Source of the DNA: Croceivirga sp.
GTDB lineage: Bacteria; Bacteroidota; Bacteroidia; Flavobacteriales; Flavobacteriaceae
DNA: 38,817 nucleotides
Direction of reading: 5' to 3'
Assembly: GCA_028284665.1 (NCBI GenBank)
Contig: JANQRG010000051.1
Location: forward strand, 1-38,817
The position numbers were made by a program, and so were the translations under genes. Numbering within the stretch: the first letter of the stretch is position 1; each line of letters starts with the position of its first letter. The notes under the pieces are model-generated. The model ran no database searches and had not been told where the DNA came from. It was given only the letters and a program-made list of their open reading frames with translations. This document shows, one piece after another, positions 35,401 to 38,817 of this stretch.

Positions 35401-35613
35401 ATTTGCGATTACCGTTATGCTAAAAAGGAAAAGTAGCAATTCAAACCACCAGGCCTGGTAGACCATTTTTTGGGCAGCGCTTGTTCCGTAATCATTTTCT
35501 ATGAAGGTGGCTACTCCTATGGATGCTGCGAATACCAATAGATATACTGCTGCGGCCTTTGTGTTGAAAAAAGGATACAAAGACCTTATAATGCTGTCAA
35601 ATACGTTTTTCAT
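32491..35613 (-). CDS. ccsBA: fused ResB-CcsA cytochrome c synthase
   Basis: System II cytochrome c maturation attaches haem to CxxCH motifs on the periplasmic side; in Bacteroidota ResB (CcsB) and CcsA are one polypeptide. This 1040-residue protein has N-terminal ResB helices (about 12-105), a large periplasmic region, a helix near 430, a second periplasmic region, and C-terminal CcsA helices (about 745-1040). The tryptophan-rich WWD haem-handling motif is WGRYWGWDAKETWA. Histidines that may ligate haem are visible (FIVHTLG, WLTIHVSL, ILHMRL). It is 152 bp upstream of the molybdo-hydroxylase operon on the same strand. It is needed for the cytochromes encoded at 19520-25832. Confidence 0.94.
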   Translation of the reverse strand: MKNVFDSIIRSLYPFFNTKAAAVYLLVFAASIGVATFIENDYGTSAAQKMVYQAWWFELLLFLFSITVIANIRTFRMIKQKKWALLVIHIAIIIIIIGAALTRYLGYEGMMHIRENSSSNSFLSFDNYLKFHVKKNGKDYYFDEPVLFASLGSNQWEESYLIDENRITAKVTHFIPNPKRVLLEASDGKPTLQMVVSGLEGRENHFIMEGETQRVGNVLFNFKDSLSSRAINIRYHRDFLEIKPIAALTQTNMATQQRDTLFPDRYSPLLLDVLYSDGLSTFVFTDFKKNGQFQIQSEDPKVKNKSIVALALDISVNDENKKTYIFGRKGSPGSPKTLTMKNMELSVAYGAKEMTVPFSIRLNDFIMDKYPGTNSASSYASEVTLIDSENNVNLEYRIYMNNILNYGGHRFFQSSFDTDEKGTYLSVNSDFWGTLVSYIGYALLTLGMLMTLFSKKTRFYQVSQKIKKIRTKRPALTLLVFLVAFFGYTQQAKNTDYVAQAVQLSHAEKFSNLVVQDFKGRMKPVHTLSREIFRKVARKESLFGLTADQLLLSLFADKETWQTVPLVKLGKHEDLQEKLALQDEFASYTDFFDGNGKYRLLEEVRKAYAMEPADRGVYEKELLKIDERVNILRMAFSGRLLKLVPVPDDPNNTWAPITTHVHGPNDVHGSSESVTAVFTSYESILKTAMTTGDYTEANLVLDKLYTYQQEYGSEIIPSESKIRAEITLNESKVFTRLAVFYILLGMVLLVLLFLSVFKPSLNLKGVYRLLLVLIFLGFIVHTLGLGLRWYVSERAPWSNGYESMIYIAWTATLAGLIFTRKSLGGLAATTVLAAIILFVATLSFLDPEITPLVPVLKSYWLTIHVSLVAGSYGFLMLGAIIGLINLALMVFMRESNRDRVKRIVKEMSYISELTLVGGLFMLSVGTYLGGIWANESWGRYWGWDAKETWALVTILLYAFILHMRLIPKFRGLFAYNLASLFGLASVIMTYYGVNYYLSGLHSYASGDPVPIPSWVYIVVICIVTLSSLAYFKNRKYPIVY

Positions 35614-35661
35614 ATGTGCATAAACTACGTTGTAAGCTAGCCAAAAGTCAATTGAATTCTA

Positions 35662-35675
35662 ATGATAATTGTCAT
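35662..35675. promoter_or_regulatory. imperfect inverted repeat ATGATAATTGTCAT, possible operator
   Basis: This 14-mer is 12/14 symmetrical and lies 49 bp before the cytochrome c synthase start. It differs at two positions from the perfect palindrome ATGATAAATATCAT upstream of the hexahaem gene (19403-19416). The rest of the 233-bp gap around it (35614-35846) contains no gene I can support. Confidence 0.3.
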
Positions 35676-35846
35676 GGATAAGTCCTGGGAATTAGTACCC
35701 TATGAATGCAATTCCAGGGGGTAATCCCAATGCAAAGAAAACCGGCTGGGAATGTCGTTTGAGCTTGATATAAACCAATTTCAATTGTAAAGTGGCAGGA
35801 AGTTGTACTACCTACAATGGGGAAGTCTGTAGGTTTATTAATTTCT

Positions 35847-36374
35847 TCAAAGCGTATGCAATCGCTTTCCGAACTCCCTTACTTTCTCCCAATCCGTATA
35901 TTCAATTTTTGCATTTGCATTTGTGGGCCCCTTGGTCATCCACATAATGAATTGAATCATGATCCTATCGAAAAAAGGGTATTTTTTATAGTCAAGTTTA
36001 CCGGCGAATACTTCAACAAGGGTAGGTTTCCAATTTATGGACTTGAAGAACTTTATGACATAAGGATTTGTGTCAGGGGCATTTTTTTCAGGCTTTCTGG
36101 CCACAAGATTTACGGAAAAGAAGGCTGTTTTTATGGAATCCAGTTGCGCTTTCTGTGTAGTAATAAAGTCAATTATTTTCTCGTTGTGGACCCCATATCT
36201 AATACTTGCACCAATGACAAATACATCATAAGCCGTCACCTCTCCGGTAAAGTCATTCACTGAAAATAGCGTAACACTATGGTCGTCTTGTTGTAGTTGC
36301 TCGCTAAGCGCCTTACAAATCTTTAGTGTTTGCCCATCTACCGAAGAATACAGTATTGCAATTTTTCTGGCCAT
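35847..36374 (-). CDS. hemG: menaquinone-dependent protoporphyrinogen IX dehydrogenase
   Basis: HemG is a flavodoxin-like FMN enzyme that oxidises protoporphyrinogen IX to protoporphyrin IX, feeding electrons to menaquinone. The 175-residue protein has the flavodoxin phosphate-binding loop (AILYSSVDGQTLKICK) and the HemG-typical segments IGASIRYGVHNEKI, FFSVNLVARKPEKNAPDTNPY and IMWMTKGPTN. The family acts at the inner face of the membrane. It sits 233 bp upstream of the cytochrome c synthase gene on the same strand, which adds to the haem and cytochrome theme of the region. The ATG at 36374 is the natural start. Confidence 0.93.
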   Translation of the reverse strand: MARKIAILYSSVDGQTLKICKALSEQLQQDDHSVTLFSVNDFTGEVTAYDVFVIGASIRYGVHNEKIIDFITTQKAQLDSIKTAFFSVNLVARKPEKNAPDTNPYVIKFFKSINWKPTLVEVFAGKLDYKKYPFFDRIMIQFIMWMTKGPTNANAKIEYTDWEKVREFGKRLHTL

Positions 36375-36876
36375 ACGTAATTCAAAAAACTTGGAACTAT
36401 TCCAATTACCATATTAGATAATGATTGTCAATTTAATAATTCCATTTGTATTTAAAGCTGTTCAACATTGCCGACATATAAAGAAGGTAAAAAGAACCTG
36501 AAAGGAAGAAGAAGGCACTTGAAGTATTCAAGGGAAAAAGGTGACCGGCTATCCGAAGCGGCAGTCGTTGTTTTCTTTAGCCCCCTGGGAACACCCTTGG
36601 CTATTAAAAGTGCTGTTAGATGGATTACTATGAACCCTGGAGGCTTTTTTGGACATTTTGGGGGATTTACGCTATCGGAAGTAGTCAGTTGTCACATAGC
36701 AAACTAAACGCTCATATGCTCTTTTCGCTGTGACGTCATAGAAGTGTTGTAAGATATCCCTGGTTATTGGCCACAGTTAGGGAAACATGCCTTTCATCCT
36801 TTCCCAGATTAGCCTTACATCCCTTCGCCAGAAATGAATAATGCACCAAGCCGTGGGTTTGTTAGTTCAGCCGATA
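36375..36876. other. 502-bp stretch without a supported gene
   Basis: Between hemG and the tandem repeats I find no protein I recognise. A 79-residue + strand frame (36468-36707) is basic at the start and then hydrophobic, but has no family signature and no operon context. GATAATGATTGTCA at 36417-36430 lies 43 bp before hemG and loosely resembles the inverted repeat at 35662-35675. The stretch may contain decayed mobile-element sequence, given the repeats that follow. Confidence 0.4.
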
Positions 36877-36936
36877 ATAAAGTTTACATTTAGTCAAAAA
36901 AGTTTACATTTAATCAATAAAGTTTACAATATCATA
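36877..36936. repeat. three tandem 20-bp repeats (AAAGTTTACA units)
   Basis: Units at 36877-36896, 36897-36916 and 36917-36936 share the core AAAGTTTACA with an exact 20-bp period. The first two units differ at two positions, and the third is conserved in its first 12 bases only. They end 44 bp before the sigma-factor ATG. The period of about two helical turns fits an operator array. Short multiple repeats of this spacing are also typical of IS21-family ends (reading TGTAAACTTT on the other strand), so a leftover element end is possible. Confidence 0.75.
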
Positions 36937-36980
36937 ATGTTAGCATACTCAATTATTTATGTTATTTGTATGTAATTGAG

Positions 36981-37541
36981 ATGGAAGATAACACTACGGT
37001 CAGCATAGAATTTTTGGTTAAGGGGATTAAAAGCTCGGATGAGAAGTCATTTAATGCCCTGATCGATTTATTATGGGAACCTATGATGATCTATGCCGCC
37101 TCAATAATCATGGATGACACCATAGCTAAGGATTTAGTGCAAGATGTATGGGCAGATTATTGGCAACGAAAGGAGGAAATTGATGTTCGTAATGTTAAGG
37201 CCTATCTCTATAAAGCCATACGCTATCGTTGCTACAATCATTTTCGAGACAAAAAATTCAACGAAACGCAGCTGGAAGCGGCTAAGGCTATTTTCATTGT
37301 CCCGGACGTTGAACAACACCAAGATGTTATTGAATTGTCTAAATGGATAAACAGGACTATTGATAGCCTGCCAAAGCGATGTCAAGAGGTGTTTAGGCTA
37401 AGCCGTATCAATGATATCAATAATGTAGAAATTGCAAAGCAGCTGAATATATCCCAGCGTTCCGTTGAAAACCAGATATCCCTGGCGCTTCGTAAACTTC
37501 GAAAGGATTTGACCACAGTAAGATCTTTCGCTTTTCTCTAA
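36981..37541 (+). CDS. ECF-type RNA polymerase sigma-70 factor (Bacteroidota FecI-like)
   Basis: This 186-residue sigma factor has region 2 (about 15-85, with AKDLVQDVWADYWQRKEEI and NVKAYLYKAIRYRCYNHFRDKK) and region 4 (about 125-180, with LPKRCQEVFRLSRINDINNVEIAKQLNISQ, shown by parts). The spacing and sequences match the Bacteroidota ECF factors that pair with FecR anti-sigma factors and TonB receptors. The ATG at 36981 is chosen over an in-frame TTG at 36966. The downstream FecR-like gene and receptor start suggest that glycan binding by the receptor releases this factor. Confidence 0.93.
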   Translation: MEDNTTVSIEFLVKGIKSSDEKSFNALIDLLWEPMMIYAASIIMDDTIAKDLVQDVWADYWQRKEEIDVRNVKAYLYKAIRYRCYNHFRDKKFNETQLEAAKAIFIVPDVEQHQDVIELSKWINRTIDSLPKRCQEVFRLSRINDINNVEIAKQLNISQRSVENQISLALRKLRKDLTTVRSFAFL

Positions 37542-37660
37542 TTGAGCTCTTTTACCTAAAGGTTAACAATAATTCCCATTCTTTAAGTCATTATTAAGGA
37601 TTCATTTTTTGATGTGCGTAGCTACGTGCTTTTGTTACTTCTTATTGTAAGACATATGCA

Positions 37661-38617
37661 ATGACTGAAAACGACGTCAAAAAATTAATGCAGAAATACC
37701 TGGACGGCACAATAACAGAAACAGAGGAAAGACGCTTAGAACGATTCGAGGGTATTCTTATATCAAAAAACGAAAAAAACGATTTCAACGGCGAAAGTCA
37801 CAAAGCAAACGTAAAACAAAACCTTTCACGAATTATTCGTAAAAATGATATGGCAAGGCCGTTATACAAATGGCTGCGAATTGCTGCTTCATGGGCATTG
37901 ATTATAGGCTTGGGTATTGCGGCCTACAACTGGTCAAACCAGGTTGACCCACCAAAACCCATTGCTGAAATTATAGAGCACACGGATTGGGGTCAAAAAC
38001 TGAATGTGACCCTTTCGGATGGGACCAAGGTTGTTTTGAATTCTGGAAGTACAATTCGATTTCCGGAACGTTTTGAAGGAGATTCCCGAGAAGTTGAACT
38101 CGTTGGTGAGGCGTTTTTTGATGTTGTCAAAAACAAGGATAAGCCTTTTTTGGTCAGAACAACAGACCTAACCACCGTAGTATTGGGTACGTCTTTTAAC
38201 ATAAATGCCTACCCGGATAAGGAGGAAATAGCAGTGACTTTGGCTTCCGGAAAAGTGAAGATTGCCTCGGCAGATAGTATTGTCCTTATCAACCCAAATG
38301 AACAAGCCGTTTTCAACAATTTGAATAAAACCATACGCACTTCTCAAGTGCAAATAAATCCTTATATCGATTGGAAAAATGGGATCATTCATATTAACGA
38401 TGCTACGCTTGCGGAAACTGCAGAGATCCTTGAACGATGGTATGGTGTTGACTTTGTTTTTGAAAATGAAAAACTAGAGAACTGCCATATCACGGCGACC
38501 TACGATAATCAGACCCTAGCTACGGTATTAGAAAGCATTAAACATGTTAAAAAGGGAATCGAATACAAGTATTTGGAAGACAATAGCATTCTATTCACCG
38601 GAAGTTGTAGCGATTAA
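37661..38617 (+). CDS. FecR-family anti-sigma factor
   Basis: The 318-residue protein has a cytoplasmic N-terminal part (about 1-68) that would hold the sigma factor, one membrane helix (about 71-89), a FecR domain, and a C-terminal DUF4974-type domain. The FecR domain has HTDWGQKLNVTLSDGTKVVLN and then GEAFFDVVKNKDKPFLVRT. The C-terminal domain has INDATLAETAEILERWYGVDF. The C-terminal domain meets the signalling domain of the TonB receptor in the periplasm. It is 119 bp after the sigma gene and before the receptor start, the standard order for trans-envelope signalling in this phylum. Confidence 0.93.
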   Translation: MTENDVKKLMQKYLDGTITETEERRLERFEGILISKNEKNDFNGESHKANVKQNLSRIIRKNDMARPLYKWLRIAASWALIIGLGIAAYNWSNQVDPPKPIAEIIEHTDWGQKLNVTLSDGTKVVLNSGSTIRFPERFEGDSREVELVGEAFFDVVKNKDKPFLVRTTDLTTVVLGTSFNINAYPDKEEIAVTLASGKVKIASADSIVLINPNEQAVFNNLNKTIRTSQVQINPYIDWKNGIIHINDATLAETAEILERWYGVDFVFENEKLENCHITATYDNQTLATVLESIKHVKKGIEYKYLEDNSILFTGSCSD

Positions 38618-38670
38618 AAATTAAACCAAACAATACCTAGGCCTATGAGATAAAAAATAGTGCAAAAAGA

Positions 38671-38717
38671 GGCAGTCTGTAACACTTTGGCGAGCGGCAA
38701 CAGACTGCCGACAGTCT
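38671..38717 (+). promoter_or_regulatory. leader with two mutually exclusive hairpins
   Basis: GGCAGTCTGT (38671-38680) pairs perfectly with ACAGACTGCC (38700-38709), giving a 10-bp stem with a 19-nt loop. The second arm can instead use AGACTG (38702-38707) to pair with CAGTCT (38712-38717) across a 4-nt loop. The structure lies between the anti-sigma stop and the receptor ATG and is not followed by a T-tract, so it is not a simple terminator. An mRNA switch or processing site is possible. Confidence 0.45.
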
Positions 38718-38760
38718 AACAATTATAAGGAATTACAATCATCAAACATTATGTGAAATT

Positions 38761-38817
38761 ATGAATTCGCTAACTATTAAACAATTTATCAAGTTGACAT
38801 TCAGTACATTTTGCTTT
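38761..38817 (+). CDS. start of a probable SusC-type TonB-dependent receptor (partial)
   Basis: The first 19 codons (MNSLTIKQFIKLTFSTFCF) of an ORF run off the window end. They look like the start of a signal peptide. The call as a TonB-dependent receptor with a signalling N-terminal domain rests on position, 143 bp after a FecR anti-sigma gene, not on sequence. Confidence 0.5.
   Translation, partial: MNSLTIKQFIKLTFSTFCF

Noticed and set aside
36417-36430. Fur-box-like GATAATGATTGTCA upstream of hemG
   Set aside because: It matches only part of the Fur consensus and lacks the symmetry; noted as a weak relative of other inverted repeats and not called as a site.
36468-36707. 79-residue + strand frame between hemG and the sigma gene
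   Set aside because: No recognisable domain, no operon partner and an odd basic-then-hydrophobic composition; kept only as a possible remnant.
1-38817. CRISPR arrays, tRNA, rRNA and complete insertion sequences
   Set aside because: I looked for regular spacer repeats, cloverleaf-like ends and transposase motifs and saw none.

Overview
The window looks like a chromosomal segment of a marine-type member of the Bacteroidota, most likely Flavobacteriaceae. The signs are a SusC/SusD pair with a SusE-like lipoprotein, a membrane-anchored Y_Y_Y/LuxR regulator, an ECF-sigma/FecR pair ahead of a TonB-receptor start, a fused ResB-CcsA cytochrome c synthase, and few obvious Shine-Dalgarno sequences. 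All assignments are from reading motifs by eye; no database search was run.

Region 1 (2-7328, + strand) holds the 3' part of a pyruvate-type 2-oxoacid:ferredoxin oxidoreductase, then an RNF ion-translocating complex in the order rnfC-D-G-E-A, a small Cys-rich membrane protein, a plant-type ferredoxin-NADP reductase-like protein, and rnfB. Together they can make reduced ferredoxin and pass its electrons to NAD+ (with ion pumping) or NADP+.

Region 2 (7372-19151) is a polysaccharide utilisation locus: a SusR-like sensor/regulator on the - strand, divergent from SusC-like, SusD-like, GH30, SusE-like and a second GH30 gene. Two GH30 enzymes suggest a beta-1,6-linked glucan or a similar beta-linked target. 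The locus is flanked by a degenerate direct repeat of the 3' end of rnfB (7289-7337 and 19197-19245), and the likely rnf terminator lies beyond the second copy, so the whole locus appears inserted behind rnfB.

Region 3 (19520-27972, + strand) is a redox cluster: hexahaem lipoprotein with a collagen-like linker, monohaem lipoprotein, outer-membrane beta-barrel, Tat-exported four-cluster Fe-S protein, NrfD-like quinol subunit, an Ig-like membrane-anchored protein, a cytochrome c, a glutamyl-tRNA reductase and a two-domain lipoprotein. No catalytic terminal reductase is visible. It could be a quinol-to-outer-membrane electron conduit and is the best candidate here for an undescribed system. Haem supply (hemA, hemG) and cytochrome c maturation (CcsBA) lie close by.

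Region 4 (28054-36374, - strand) holds a periplasmic xanthine dehydrogenase/aldehyde oxidase-type molybdo-hydroxylase (2Fe-2S, Mo and FAD subunits plus a small Cys-containing protein), CcsBA and HemG.

Region 5 (36877-38817, + strand) has three 20-bp tandem repeats, an ECF sigma factor, a FecR-like anti-sigma factor, a leader with two competing hairpins, and the start of what is probably a TonB-dependent receptor of another uptake locus. I saw no tRNA, rRNA, CRISPR array or intact insertion sequence.
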